Shown: positions 53,509-62,770 of the stretch, piece after piece
Layout: each line of letters starts with the position of its first letter
Numbering within the stretch: position 1 is the stretch's first letter
Origin: Limnohabitans sp. Rim28
GTDB lineage: Bacteria; Pseudomonadota; Gammaproteobacteria; Burkholderiales; Burkholderiaceae_C
Assembly (NCBI RefSeq): GCF_000293865.2
Contig: NZ_ALKN02000010.1
Coordinates: 1 to 64,000, forward strand
DNA length: 64,000 nucleotides
Direction: 5' to 3'
The notes under the pieces: model-generated
Told to the model about the DNA's origin: nothing
Databases searched by the model: none
Seen by the model: only the letters and a program-made list of their open reading frames with translations
Program-made: the position numbers and the translations under genes

Positions 53509-54612
53509 ATGACGGCCATGCACAGCGTTCAAAACATTCGCGACCACTTGCGCGCTTTGGGTGCCAACGCCCTGCACGAACAACGTGTGCTGCGTTTGTG
53601 GGCCCAAGCCAAAGCGCAAGACAGCGGACGCAGGCCACTGCACAGCTTCATGCCCACTGCCGTGCGCGAGGCTTTGCCAGCGCTCAGCCAAACGCTGGCC
53701 GGCTTGGCCACTTTGCGCGAGCAGCATCCGGGGCAAGACGGTTCGGCCCGCTTGTTGGTGGGCCTGCAAGATGGCCAAACCGTAGAAAGCGTGCTGCTGC
53801 CACGAGACGGCTTGTGTGTTTCAAGCCAAGTGGGCTGCGCAGTCGGTTGCGTGTTTTGCATGACCGGGCGCGAAGGCCTGATCCGGCAGGTGGGCAGCGC
53901 CGAGATCGTGGCGCAAGTGGCGCTGGCCCGCACGCTCAGACCGGTGAAAAAAGTGGTCTTCATGGGCATGGGTGAGCCTTCGCACAACCTGGATGCTGTG
54001 ATGGAAGCCATCGACTTGCTGGGCACGTTGGGCAACATTGGGCACAAGAATTTGGTGTTTTCTACGGTGGGCGATGTGCGGGTGTTTGAGCGTTTGCCAC
54101 AAGGCCGCGTCAAGCCTGCCTTGGCCTTGTCGCTGCACAGCACCCGCGCTGACTTGCGGGCGCAACTGCTGCCGCGTGCCCCGCGATTTGATCCGCAGGA
54201 TTTGGCAGAGGCGGGCGAGGTGTATGCGCGTGCCACGGGTTACCCGGTCCAGTACCAGTGGACTTTGATCGAAGGGGTGAACGACAGCGATGAAGAGGTC
54301 GAGGGCATCGTGCGTTTGCTGAAAGGCAAGTACGCGCTGATGAACATGATCCCTTACAACGCGGTGCCCGATTTGCCTTTTGCTCGCCCCACTTGGGAGA
54401 AGGCGGCGGCCATTGCCCGAACCCTGCACCAGCGTGGCGTGTTGACCAAACTGCGCCAGTCAGCGGGCCAAGATGTGGATGGGGGCTGTGGGCAACTCAG
54501 GGCCAGGGATGTGTTGCAGCGGGAGCAGCGTGTGGTCATTCAGCCCCGCTTCACCCCCGCGTTAGCGCCCCGGCAGCTTGACCAAGCCGCTCGACAGGGC
54601 CGTGCCCAATAA
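53509..54612 (+). CDS. RlmN/Cfr-family radical SAM rRNA methyltransferase
   Basis: A 367-residue radical-SAM enzyme of the RlmN/Cfr family, which methylates C2 or C8 of an adenine, classically A2503 of 23S rRNA. The cluster cysteines are C110, C114 and C117 (GCAVGCVFC). Both catalytic cysteines are kept: C103 (LCVSSQVG) and C327 (GGCGQL). Differences from canonical RlmN are FCMTG for FCATG, and RQSAGQDVDGGCGQL where RlmN has an RGDD-type motif. I suspect a paralogue, because in related genomes the main rlmN usually lies beside ndk and pilus genes. It could also target tRNA or another site. ATG 53509 is chosen. Confidence 0.8.
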   Translation: MTAMHSVQNIRDHLRALGANALHEQRVLRLWAQAKAQDSGRRPLHSFMPTAVREALPALSQTLAGLATLREQHPGQDGSARLLVGLQDGQTVESVLLPRDGLCVSSQVGCAVGCVFCMTGREGLIRQVGSAEIVAQVALARTLRPVKKVVFMGMGEPSHNLDAVMEAIDLLGTLGNIGHKNLVFSTVGDVRVFERLPQGRVKPALALSLHSTRADLRAQLLPRAPRFDPQDLAEAGEVYARATGYPVQYQWTLIEGVNDSDEEVEGIVRLLKGKYALMNMIPYNAVPDLPFARPTWEKAAAIARTLHQRGVLTKLRQSAGQDVDGGCGQLRARDVLQREQRVVIQPRFTPALAPRQLDQAARQGRAQ

Positions 54613-55458
54613 AACCACGGCCCCGCAGCCCAGCATCCAGGGGGTGATTTGCTCGCCCAGCAAAATCACACCGTAAACCAGTGCGAAGACCGGGATCAAA
54701 AAGGTCACCGTCAAGGCGCGCGCCGGGCCTGCGCGTTCGATCAGCCGGAAATAAACCACGTAGGCAATGCCGGTGCACACCACACCCAAGACCAGCAAAG
54801 CACCCCAAGACGCAGCCGAGGGCATGTGGTCTGGGCGAAACCACAGCGCTGGCAAAGCCAGAGCGAGCGTGGCACCCATTTGACTGCCGGTGGCTGCCAC
54901 CAAGGGCGGCATGCTGGGCAGGTGCTTTTTGGTGAAGCTGGCCGAGAAGGCATAGCAGGTGGTGGCCAACAAACATGCCAGCACCGCCCACACGGGGGCC
55001 ACGCCCGAGGCATTTGGCTTGAAACTGGCCTGCCCACCGACCAGCAGCACCACGCCACCAAAGCCAATGGCCAACCCGACGGTGCGCGACAGGCTGGGTC
55101 GGTCTCGGAGCCATAGCCAAGCCACCAGCGCCCCAAACAGCGGCACCGTGGCGTTCAAGATGGCCGACAAACCGGTGCTGATGTGCATGACCGCAAAGGC
55201 ATACAAGGCAAACGGGATGGCGCTGTTGAGCAGCCCCACCGCAAACACGGTTCGCCAATGCTGACGCAAGACAGGCCAATGGCCCTTGGCCACCAACAGG
55301 GGCAGCAAAAACAAGGCAGCGATGGCCACGCGCATGGCGGCCGTGGGCAGGGCGCCCAGATCCAGGGCGGCCAAGCGCATGAACATGAAAGAAGCCCCCC
55401 AGATGGCGGCCAGCATCAAGAAGTCGGCCAGCCAGGCGCGGGTTGGGGTCGCGTTCAT
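54562..55458 (-). CDS. DMT (EamA) family transporter
   Basis: A 298-residue inner-membrane permease with ten hydrophobic segments in two EamA repeats. It begins at [20 protein letters not shown], near residue 9, and the second repeat ends with [20 protein letters not shown]. The RhaT/YdcZ-like exporters of this family move amino acids, sugars or drugs; the substrate is unknown. Its stop region overlaps the 3' end of the RlmN-like gene by 51 nt on opposite strands. It overlaps ogt by 4 nt and is downstream of it. Confidence 0.85.
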   Translation of the reverse strand: MNATPTRAWLADFLMLAAIWGASFMFMRLAALDLGALPTAAMRVAIAALFLLPLLVAKGHWPVLRQHWRTVFAVGLLNSAIPFALYAFAVMHISTGLSAILNATVPLFGALVAWLWLRDRPSLSRTVGLAIGFGGVVLLVGGQASFKPNASGVAPVWAVLACLLATTCYAFSASFTKKHLPSMPPLVAATGSQMGATLALALPALWFRPDHMPSAASWGALLVLGVVCTGIAYVVYFRLIERAGPARALTVTFLIPVFALVYGVILLGEQITPWMLGCGAVVLLGTALSSGLVKLPGR

Positions 55459-55976
55459 TCAGAAAACAGGGCAGAGGCGCGTTGGGCAAAGGCATGGCCT
55501 TCCAGCTTCAAAAGCGCTTGTTTGCGCCACAGCCCGCCCGCATAGCCGGTGAGTTGACCGCCTGCCCCCATGACGCGGTGGCAAGGCACCAAGATGCTCA
55601 CCGGGTTGCGCCCCACAGCCGCTCCAACGGCCCGGACCGCCAGGGGCTTGCCCAGCTGCCTGGCCAAATCGCCATAGGTTTGGCTTTGCCCCGCCGGGAT
55701 GTGCAGCAAAGCCCGCCAGACCGATTGTTGGAAGGCCGTGCCCGCCGACAAATCGAGTGGGCCAGGCCATGGCAAAGCCTGCCCACTCAGATGAGCCTGT
55801 ACATGGGCGGCGGCGCTTTGCAACACGGGGTGTTGTGCTTCCTCGGTCCATTGTTGGCGCTGGGCTTCGGTGGGCCCGTGTTTTTGGTTGTCAAACCACA
55901 CACCGCACAGACCCAGAGCGCTGGCCGCCAAAGTGATGGGTCCCAAGGGGCTGTCAGTGCGCAGTGTATGAATCAT
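55455..55976 (-). CDS. ogt: Methylated-DNA--[protein]-cysteine S-methyltransferase
   Basis: A suicide repair protein that takes the methyl group from O6-methylguanine or O4-methylthymine. The 173-residue protein has the active-site motif VPCHRV with Cys132, the helix-turn-helix Arg-finger region [19 protein letters not shown], and the C-terminal [16 protein letters not shown]. It has no AdaA domain, so it is Ogt-like. It is the first gene of a two-gene unit with the DMT permease and is divergent from the phosphomannomutase gene, 80 nt apart. Confidence 0.93.
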   Translation of the reverse strand: MIHTLRTDSPLGPITLAASALGLCGVWFDNQKHGPTEAQRQQWTEEAQHPVLQSAAAHVQAHLSGQALPWPGPLDLSAGTAFQQSVWRALLHIPAGQSQTYGDLARQLGKPLAVRAVGAAVGRNPVSILVPCHRVMGAGGQLTGYAGGLWRKQALLKLEGHAFAQRASALFSE

Positions 55977-56056
55977 GGGGGGATGTTAGCGCGGCCCGCC
56001 TACAATCTGTTGAAAGAATCAACCGGGCCACCCTGGCCCTCAGTCAGGCGCAGCGC

Positions 56057-57460
56057 ATGCAAATCACCCCCTCCATTTTCAAAGCCTATGACATCCGTGG
56101 TGTGGTGCCGTCCACCCTGAACGAAGCCGTGGCGGAAGGCCTGGGCAAGGCGTTTGGCACGCACGCATTGGCGCAAGGCCAAACCACCGTGGCTGTGGGG
56201 CGCGATGGCCGCCTGAGCGGCCCTTCTTTGTCGGCAGCGCTCGTTCGCGGCTTGGTGGCCGCAGGCATTCAGGTGATCGACATTGGCCTGGCCACCACGC
56301 CCATGTTGTACTTTGCAGCCAGCACTTTCTGCCAAAGCGGCATCCAGGTCACGGGCAGCCACAACCCCAAGGACTACAACGGCTTCAAGATGGTGCTGGG
56401 CGGACGCGCCATTTATGGCGACGAAATCCAGTTGTTGCGCCAAATGATGGAAGCCGAAACCTGGCAGCTGCAGGGCGGTGGGGGCGTGACGCACCAAGAC
56501 GTGCTGGCCGACTACACCCAACGCATCGTGGGTGACATCCGTTTGTCCCGTCCGATGAAGATCGTGATCGATTCGGGCAACGGCATTGCGGGGGCTTCGG
56601 CCCCGGGCATCTTCCGGGCCTTGGGCTGCGAGGTGATTGAGCTGTTCAGCGAAGTGGACGGCAACTTTCCAAACCACCACCCCGACCCAAGCAAGCCTGA
56701 AAACCTGCAAGACCTGATGCATGCCCTGAAAACCTCGGGCGCCGAGTTGGGTTTGGCCTTTGACGGCGACGGCGACCGCTTAGGCATCGTCACGGCCGAT
56801 GGCCACAACATTTACCCCGACCGCCAGATGCAGCTGTTCGCGCAAGACGTGCTCAGCCGCGTGCCGGGCGGCACCATCTTGTTTGATGTGAAGTGCTCGC
56901 AGCGCTTGGCGCCGGCCATCGAGGCCGCAGGCGGCCAGCCGCTGATGTACAAAACCGGCCATTCGCTCATCAAGGCCCAGATGCGGGCCATCGAAGCCGC
57001 GGGTGGCCAAGCGCCTTTGGGGGGCGAGATGAGCGGCCACATCTTTTTCAAAGAGCGCTGGTACGGCTTTGACGACGGCACTTATGCAGGTTGCCGTTTG
57101 CTGGAGATCGTCAGCCGCGCGCCCGATGCCAATGTGGTGCTCCATGCTTTGCCCACCAGCTTCAGCACGCCCGAGTTGAACGTGGTCTGCGCCGAAGGCG
57201 AGCCGCACAGTGTGACCCGCGCCTTGCAGGCCCAGGCCGCCAATGCCTTCAGTGCGCCGGCCCAGGTGTGCGACATCGATGGCCTGCGCGTGGACTGGCC
57301 TGATGGGTTTGGCCTGATTCGGGCGTCCAACACCACACCCGTGTTGGTGCTGCGCTTTGAGGGGCAAACCCCCGAGGCCCTGCACCGCATCAAGGCCGAC
57401 ATGCTGGCGCTGTTGCGCTCGGTCAAGCCCGACGCGCAGATTCAGGCTGCGGCGCACTGA
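56057..57460 (+). CDS. Phosphomannomutase / phosphoglucomutase
   Basis: An AlgC/ManB-like alpha-D-phosphohexomutase of 467 residues. It interconverts 1- and 6-phosphates of mannose or glucose for surface polysaccharides. The catalytic phosphoserine is Ser101 (VTGSHNPKDYNGFK). The Mg loop is DGDGDRLG near 236, the sugar loop is GGEMSGHIFF near 325, and the phosphate loop is RASNTTPVLVLRFE near 430. I chose the ATG at 56057; the longer frame overlaps ogt. It precedes a glycosyltransferase and waaA by 22 nt, an LPS-related cluster. Confidence 0.93.
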   Translation: MQITPSIFKAYDIRGVVPSTLNEAVAEGLGKAFGTHALAQGQTTVAVGRDGRLSGPSLSAALVRGLVAAGIQVIDIGLATTPMLYFAASTFCQSGIQVTGSHNPKDYNGFKMVLGGRAIYGDEIQLLRQMMEAETWQLQGGGGVTHQDVLADYTQRIVGDIRLSRPMKIVIDSGNGIAGASAPGIFRALGCEVIELFSEVDGNFPNHHPDPSKPENLQDLMHALKTSGAELGLAFDGDGDRLGIVTADGHNIYPDRQMQLFAQDVLSRVPGGTILFDVKCSQRLAPAIEAAGGQPLMYKTGHSLIKAQMRAIEAAGGQAPLGGEMSGHIFFKERWYGFDDGTYAGCRLLEIVSRAPDANVVLHALPTSFSTPELNVVCAEGEPHSVTRALQAQAANAFSAPAQVCDIDGLRVDWPDGFGLIRASNTTPVLVLRFEGQTPEALHRIKADMLALLRSVKPDAQIQAAAH

Positions 57461-57482
57461 ACGCGCTCAGAGAAAGCCCAGC

Positions 57483-58556
57483 ATGAATCCCGCCAACGCC
57501 GTGCTCAGCCCAGACCCAGAGGTCATCGTCTTCAACCTCAAAGAGCGTTACACCGGGGTGTCGGCCACCATCAATGCGCTGGTGCCTTTGCAGGCGCATC
57601 AGTGGCGCTTGGGTTTTTGCGGCACGCGCATGTCCAACGGCATCGATGGCATGGGTTTGCGCGAAGCGATTCGCTTGTCGCGAAAGCCGCCAGAGGGCCG
57701 TGCGTTTCGCATTTGGCATGTACGCCGCGACCCGGAAATGATGGCGGCGATTTTTGCGCGCGATGTGCTGGGCCTGCCCATCAAACTGGTGTTCACCTCG
57801 GCTGCGCAACATTTGCACGGCGCGTTTCCACGGTGGTTGATTTCCAAAATGGATGCGGTCATCTCGACCACCCCATTGGCGGCTTCTTTTGTGCCCAACA
57901 CCACGGCGGTGGTGCCACATGGCATCGACTTGTCGCGTTTTTCACCGCCGCCCGATAAACGCACGGCCTGGAAAGATGCCGGATTGCCGGGCGAGTACGG
58001 CATTGGGGTGTTCGGTCGGGTCAGGCCCGACAAAGGCAGCGATGTGTTCGTCGACGCGATGATCGAGGCCTTGCCTCACCTGCCTGGCGCTACGGCCGTG
58101 ATCGCCGGCCTGGCCCAGCCCAAACACCAGGCTTACCAAGACGCGCTCAAGGCCAAGATTGCGGCTGCAGGGCTGACAGAGCGCATTGTCTTTTTGGGCG
58201 AAGTGCCTGCGGGGCAGGTGCACCTGTGGTACCAGCGCTGCCTCTTGTGTGTGGCCTGCCCGCGCTATGAGCCTTTTGGCCTCACCCCCTTCGAGGCGGC
58301 AGCCACCGAGTGCGCTTTGGTGTGCTCGCGCACGGGGGCGTTTGACCAACTCAGCATCCCGGGTTTGACGGGCGAGATGGTGGACACGGGCGACGCCCCC
58401 GGTCTGGCGCAAGCGGTCTTGCGGGTCTTGTCTGACCGCGAACAAGCGCTGCGCATGGGGCAGGCGGCGCGTCAGCGCGTGTTGGCGCAATTTTCTTTGG
58501 CCCAAGAGGCCGAGGGCATTGGCCGCGTGTACGCGCAGCTGTTTGCCCAGCCTTAA
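57483..58556 (+). CDS. Glycosyltransferase family 4 protein (LPS core type)
   Basis: A 357-residue GT-B glycosyltransferase. The acceptor half has VIVFNLKERYTGVSATINAL, and the donor half has VPHGIDLSRFSPP, IGVFGRVRPDKGSDVFVDAM and YEPFGLTPFEAAATECALVC. The last is the EX7E-like motif of GT4 retaining enzymes. Context (phosphomannomutase upstream, waaA downstream by 6 nt) suggests a lipopolysaccharide core mannosyl- or glucosyltransferase, but the sugar is not determined. The ATG at 57483 is used; the longer frame overlaps the mutase gene. Confidence 0.87.
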   Translation: MNPANAVLSPDPEVIVFNLKERYTGVSATINALVPLQAHQWRLGFCGTRMSNGIDGMGLREAIRLSRKPPEGRAFRIWHVRRDPEMMAAIFARDVLGLPIKLVFTSAAQHLHGAFPRWLISKMDAVISTTPLAASFVPNTTAVVPHGIDLSRFSPPPDKRTAWKDAGLPGEYGIGVFGRVRPDKGSDVFVDAMIEALPHLPGATAVIAGLAQPKHQAYQDALKAKIAAAGLTERIVFLGEVPAGQVHLWYQRCLLCVACPRYEPFGLTPFEAAATECALVCSRTGAFDQLSIPGLTGEMVDTGDAPGLAQAVLRVLSDREQALRMGQAARQRVLAQFSLAQEAEGIGRVYAQLFAQP

Positions 58557-58562
58557 GCCGAG

Positions 58563-59954
58563 ATGTCTCGTTCATCCATGCCCCTGCGTTGGTTTGAGCG
58601 CTGCACCTTGTGGCTTTATGGCCAGTTCATGCGCTCGCTGCAGCCTTTCTTGATGCGCAAGCTGCAGCGGCGAGGGCAGCAAGAACCGGGCTACTTGCAC
58701 CAAGTGCCGCAACGTTTGGGCCGCTATGACAGCCCGGCTTTGTTGCCCGGTGCTGTGTGGGTGCATGCGGTGTCTTTGGGCGAAACCCGTGCAGCCGCTT
58801 TGTTGATCGAGGCCTTGCGCCAGCGCTGGCCTGGCATGCGTTTGGTCTTGACCCACAGCACAGCCACAGGCTGGGCGCAGGGACAAAGCCTGTTGCAACA
58901 GGGCGATGTGCAGGTCTGGTTTCCGTGGGACACACCTCAGGCTACACAACTTTTTTTGCAACAACACCAACCTGCTTGGGGGGTGCTGATGGAAACCGAA
59001 GTCTGGCCGGTCATGGTGCAAGCCTGCCAGCAAGCCCGGGTGCCATTGTTCTTGGTCAATGCGCGGCTGAACCTTGCCTCGCAGCGTTCGGCGCAGCGCT
59101 GGTCTTGGTTGTCCGGACCTGCTTATCGGGGTTTGAGTGGGGTCTGGGCGCAGTCAGAGGCCGACGCCCAAGGCCTGAGTTCTTTGGGGGCCAGCATCGA
59201 GGGCGTGTTGGGCAACCTCAAGTTCGATGTGCAAGACCAACCGCAGGCGCTGGTGCAAGCGCAGTTTTGGCGGTCGCACTGGACGCTGGGTGGTCGCCCT
59301 CGGCCGGTGGTCATGCTGGCGAGCACCCGCGAGGGTGAAGAAGCCGAGTGGCTGGACGCGCTGGCGGCCAAGCCCGAGCGCGAACAAGCTTTGCGCGACG
59401 CCGGTGTGCTGTGGCTGTTGGTGCCCCGCCACCCGCAGCGCTTTGAAGAAGTTCACGCGGTTCTCAAAGCCAGCGGCATGGCCGTGTTCAGGCGCAGCAG
59501 CTTGTTGCTGGACGATGGCGTTTGGCCCCAGGCTGCGGTCCAAGCAGAGGTTTTTTTGGGCGACAGTGTGGGCGAGATGCCGGTGTATTTTCAGGCGGCC
59601 GACATGGCCTTGCTGGGCGGCAGTTTCAAACCCTTGGGTGGGCAAAACCTGATCGAGGCGGCCGCTTTCGGGTGCCCTGTGATCATGGGTCCGCACACTT
59701 TCAATTTTGCGCAAGCTGCAGAGTGGGCTGAAAACGCGGGCGCGGCAAGCCGCGTGGCCGACATGGATGCCGCCTTGGACCAGGTTTTGGTTTGGTCAAC
59801 GCATGCGGCTGACTTGGCCCGGGCCAAGCAACAAGGTTTGCAAATGGTGGCGCAAAGCCGGGGTGCGGCCGACCGTTACGCGCAGGCCATCATGGCTTTT
59901 GGGGATTCTGGGGGTCAGGGTGCTGAAGAGGCTTGGGCGTCACCCACAAACTGA
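58563..59954 (+). CDS. waaA: 3-deoxy-D-manno-octulosonic acid transferase
   Basis: WaaA (KdtA) adds Kdo from CMP-Kdo to lipid A precursor at the inner membrane. It has 463 residues. An N-terminal amphipathic/membrane anchor is seen at LYGQFMRSLQPFLMRKL. The GT30 signatures are VWVHAVSLGETRAAALLIEA near 65 and GGSFKPLGGQNLIEAAAFGC near 355. The C-terminal 21 codons overlap, on the opposite strand, the end of the zinc permease gene (65 nt). Confidence 0.94.
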   Translation: MSRSSMPLRWFERCTLWLYGQFMRSLQPFLMRKLQRRGQQEPGYLHQVPQRLGRYDSPALLPGAVWVHAVSLGETRAAALLIEALRQRWPGMRLVLTHSTATGWAQGQSLLQQGDVQVWFPWDTPQATQLFLQQHQPAWGVLMETEVWPVMVQACQQARVPLFLVNARLNLASQRSAQRWSWLSGPAYRGLSGVWAQSEADAQGLSSLGASIEGVLGNLKFDVQDQPQALVQAQFWRSHWTLGGRPRPVVMLASTREGEEAEWLDALAAKPEREQALRDAGVLWLLVPRHPQRFEEVHAVLKASGMAVFRRSSLLLDDGVWPQAAVQAEVFLGDSVGEMPVYFQAADMALLGGSFKPLGGQNLIEAAAFGCPVIMGPHTFNFAQAAEWAENAGAASRVADMDAALDQVLVWSTHAADLARAKQQGLQMVAQSRGAADRYAQAIMAFGDSGGQGAEEAWASPTN

Positions 59955-60660
59955 GCACGCCCCACAGCGTCAGGCTGAGGGCGATGCTGGGGCCGCTGGG
60001 CGTGTCCAGCCACCAAGACACCGACAAACCCAACAAGGCGGCTGCCCAGGCCGCCACCACAGCGGCCCATTGGCGCATGCCTCTTTCGATCCACAACGCC
60101 GGTGCGATCAAGCAGCTGAAGACCAAAAACAAACCCAGTGCAGGCACCGCCAGACTCGTCACCACAGCAAACAGGGCATAGAACGCGTTGTCGTTCGCCA
60201 GCCAGCGGGTCTGGCGCAGCCAGCCCACCAGAGCCGCGCACAACACCAGGGCCAGCACGCTGGGGGCGTTGACCCACAGCACATCGGCGGCCAGCAGTTG
60301 CATCAGTTTTTCTTTGCCATGCGGGTGCGCGCTGGCACCCAACATGGCCAGGCAGGCGCCCGCCACATACAGCAAGCCGATCAGGGCTTCGCGCTGGGCG
60401 GGCCAGCGCCGGGTGATGCCGGCAATGGCCAGGCTCACGAACAGTGCGCCTGCGGTGGCGGCCAGTTGATCGAGCCAAACAGATTCCAGATGCAGCACGA
60501 AATGGATGCCGATGACCGCCGCGGCGGCAGCTTGTGCCACCGCCAAATCAATGAACACCACGCCGCGTCGCAGCACTTGGCTGCCCAAAGGCGACAGCGC
60601 CAACAACCCGCCCAACAGGGCCAGCATCGGCAGCGCAAGCCAGGCCTGCATCGAGATCAA
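59890..60660 (-). CDS. Zinc/manganese ABC transporter permease (ZnuB-like)
   Basis: An inner-membrane permease of the ABC-3 family, 256 residues with seven to eight hydrophobic segments. It has the coupling motif RRGVVFIDLAVAQAAAAAVI and VVTSLAVPALGLFLVFSCLI, where the family has the conserved ALLIAPAATA-like region. The C-terminal tail (PKPLQHPDPQNPQKP) lies in the overlap with waaA. It overlaps the binding-protein gene by 4 nt. No ATP-binding subunit is encoded beside it, so the transporter must borrow an ATPase from elsewhere, or the gene lies at a distance. Confidence 0.85.
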   Translation of the reverse strand: MISMQAWLALPMLALLGGLLALSPLGSQVLRRGVVFIDLAVAQAAAAAVIGIHFVLHLESVWLDQLAATAGALFVSLAIAGITRRWPAQREALIGLLYVAGACLAMLGASAHPHGKEKLMQLLAADVLWVNAPSVLALVLCAALVGWLRQTRWLANDNAFYALFAVVTSLAVPALGLFLVFSCLIAPALWIERGMRQWAAVVAAWAAALLGLSVSWWLDTPSGPSIALSLTLWGVLSLWVTPKPLQHPDPQNPQKP

Positions 60661-61565
60661 GGCGCCACCTGCACCAAGCGGTTGACCATCAGGTCAAACC
60701 AGGCGAACAAGGCCTCAGGTCCATCGCTGGTGACGGTGGCCGGTAGAACGACCATTTTTTGAGGCGTCCCCAACTGGCCGCTCAGCCATTGGGCCGGACG
60801 GGGGTCGTGGTGTTGGGCGATCACGATGGCCATGGGGGGGGCAGCTCGGCTCAGTTCCAGCGTTCGCGCCAGGTGGGCGGGCGTGGGCGGCACACCGGGT
60901 TTGGGTTCTAGGTCGGCCACTGGGGTGAGGCCCAACCAAAGCCAAAGGTAGCCAAAGTTGGCGTGCTGCGTCACCACAGACCGGCCCCGCAAGGGTTTGG
61001 CCAATTGCTCCCAAGCTTGGATTTTGTCGGTCAAGGTCGTTTCGAATTGCTGGAGCTGCCGATCGATGCGCGCTTTTTCTGCCGGGACGATGGCTGCGAG
61101 TCTGGGGGCCAAGGCGCGTGCCACTGCCATCAAGCGACGGGGGTCGGCGTGCACATGCGGGTTGCCCAGCACATGCACATCGCCAGAATAAGGCGTGACC
61201 TTGCCTTTGTAGGGGTTCACCAAGGTGACGTGGTCGGCGGCATAAAACATGCCGGGTTGGCCATTTTGGATTTTGGGGTTGCTGGCCTTGGCCTGCAACA
61301 TCGGCAGCCAGCCTGCTTCGAGTTCGGCCCCGGTGCAAACCGCCATGTCGGCATTGCGCAATTGGGCGATCAGCGAGGGACGGGCTTCGATGTGGTGAGG
61401 GTCTTGCAGGTGGTGTGTGGCGCTGTAGACCTTGGCGCTGGGCAGCAAGCTGTGGGTCAAGGCGGCCCATTCGGGTTCGCACGCGAACACCGTGAGGGCC
61501 AGCGCGTGTCCTTGGGCCAGAGTGATGGCCAGGGACAGGGCCAGCTTAGTAAGCGTGCGCACCAT
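60657..61565 (-). CDS. Zinc ABC transporter substrate-binding protein (ZnuA-like)
   Basis: A periplasmic metal-binding protein of cluster A-I, 302 residues. The signal peptide starts at the ATG at 61565 (MVRTLTKLALSLAITLAQGH, ends ALA). Metal ligands are probably His in HHLQDPHHIEARPSL, His in LGNPHVHADPRRL, His in VVTQHANFGYL, and a late Asp/His. There is no long His-rich loop, unlike classic ZnuA. Its start overlaps the end of the porin gene by 20 nt. The operon porin-binding protein-permease faces Zur, so zinc is the likely metal; manganese is less likely. Confidence 0.86.
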   Translation of the reverse strand: MVRTLTKLALSLAITLAQGHALALTVFACEPEWAALTHSLLPSAKVYSATHHLQDPHHIEARPSLIAQLRNADMAVCTGAELEAGWLPMLQAKASNPKIQNGQPGMFYAADHVTLVNPYKGKVTPYSGDVHVLGNPHVHADPRRLMAVARALAPRLAAIVPAEKARIDRQLQQFETTLTDKIQAWEQLAKPLRGRSVVTQHANFGYLWLWLGLTPVADLEPKPGVPPTPAHLARTLELSRAAPPMAIVIAQHHDPRPAQWLSGQLGTPQKMVVLPATVTSDGPEALFAWFDLMVNRLVQVAP

Positions 61566-62736
61566 GGGCACCGAAGGCCACCACATACTGCAACTGAATG
61601 CTGCGCTTGGCTGGGTTGCCAAAAACGGCATGGTCTGCATCGCCATTTCGGGCTTTTTGCTGGGTCAGCTGCAGACGAAGCGTTTGTTGGTGAGAGGGTT
61701 TGTAGGCCAACATGATGGCATTTTCTTTCAAACGGCCCTGAGAGGCTTTCACTTCATCGCCGTGATCTTCATCGTGATGCAACTCAGCTTTGTTCACCCG
61801 TGCCAAGTCGGTGCGCACCCCCACTTCCCAGGCGGGATGAAAGCGCCACACAGCACCCAAGGACGAGGCGGTGTGCTTGAGGGCCGGGTCGAGCAGTGGG
61901 TGGATGCGGCTGACTTGGGCGTATTCCCAGTTCACGCGCACTTGCTGGTTGCGGTTGTTGCCCTGGGGCGACCACTTCCAGACCAAATCGCTGACCTGCA
62001 TTCTTTGGCCGGTGAATCGGGCCGCATGGCTGTGGTTGTGGGCATGGCCATGGCCCGGTTCCTCGTGCTCGGCCAAAGGGGCGACGCGCTGGTTGTTCAA
62101 GGCGGACAAGCCCCATTGCCAGCTGCTGTTGCGACCAATGTCATTGCCCACTTTCAGGTTCAAAGTGGTGACGCGGTTGCCTGATTCGGCCATGGCTTGA
62201 GGCACCAGTTTTTTGCCCCCAAACACCTCGGCGCCCAAGCGCAAGTAAAAAGGCGTGGGGGCGGTCCAGTTCATGCGCAGGCCGTCGTCGTACCAGTGCC
62301 CTCCCAAAAAGGCCCGGTACAGCAAGGGCCGCTCGGCAAATTCGTCGGTGTGCGGGTGCAGCTCATTGAGGTAACCAATTTGCGAAGCAAAGCGACCGGC
62401 CCGGACCTGAAGCCCTTGGGGCAGGCTGCGGGTTTGCACCCAAGCGTTTTCAAGGTGGTGCTCCAGTTTGCGGTCAGCACTGTGAAAGCCCAGGATCGCC
62501 TCGCCACTCAGGTGCTCATTGAAGGCGCCGCGCAAGAGCACATCGCTGTGGCCCAGGCCCACACCTTGGTCGCGCGCGCCCAGTTCCAAGCCCCGTGAGG
62601 TGCTGGCGGCATCCAAGACCACGCCGGCTTGCCAGCGCTCAGGGGGTGGGGTTTTTTGGGCCCAGGTGCTCATTGGCACAGCGCTCAGCGCCCCAGCGAG
62701 GGCTGAAAGGGCGATCAGTGGGTTTTTAGCGGTCAT
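61546..62736 (-). CDS. Zinc-linked outer membrane beta-barrel protein (porin-like)
   Basis: A 396-residue outer-membrane protein with a signal peptide (MTAKNPLIALSALAGALSAV, ends TWAQ) and many alternating beta-strand segments, ending in an aromatic residue (GAHGAHAY), as barrels do. Two His/acidic loops look like metal collectors: EHEEPGHGHAHNHSHAARF near residue 225 and HHDEDHGDEV near 325. There is no plug domain or TonB box, so it is not a ZnuD-type receptor. I infer a zinc-induced porin that passes zinc to the binding protein encoded downstream. I do not recognise a named family. Confidence 0.75.
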   Translation of the reverse strand: MTAKNPLIALSALAGALSAVPMSTWAQKTPPPERWQAGVVLDAASTSRGLELGARDQGVGLGHSDVLLRGAFNEHLSGEAILGFHSADRKLEHHLENAWVQTRSLPQGLQVRAGRFASQIGYLNELHPHTDEFAERPLLYRAFLGGHWYDDGLRMNWTAPTPFYLRLGAEVFGGKKLVPQAMAESGNRVTTLNLKVGNDIGRNSSWQWGLSALNNQRVAPLAEHEEPGHGHAHNHSHAARFTGQRMQVSDLVWKWSPQGNNRNQQVRVNWEYAQVSRIHPLLDPALKHTASSLGAVWRFHPAWEVGVRTDLARVNKAELHHDEDHGDEVKASQGRLKENAIMLAYKPSHQQTLRLQLTQQKARNGDADHAVFGNPAKRSIQLQYVVAFGAHGAHAY

Positions 62737-62770
62737 GGATTGGCGCTCATCAAAAGTTGCAATACTCTAA

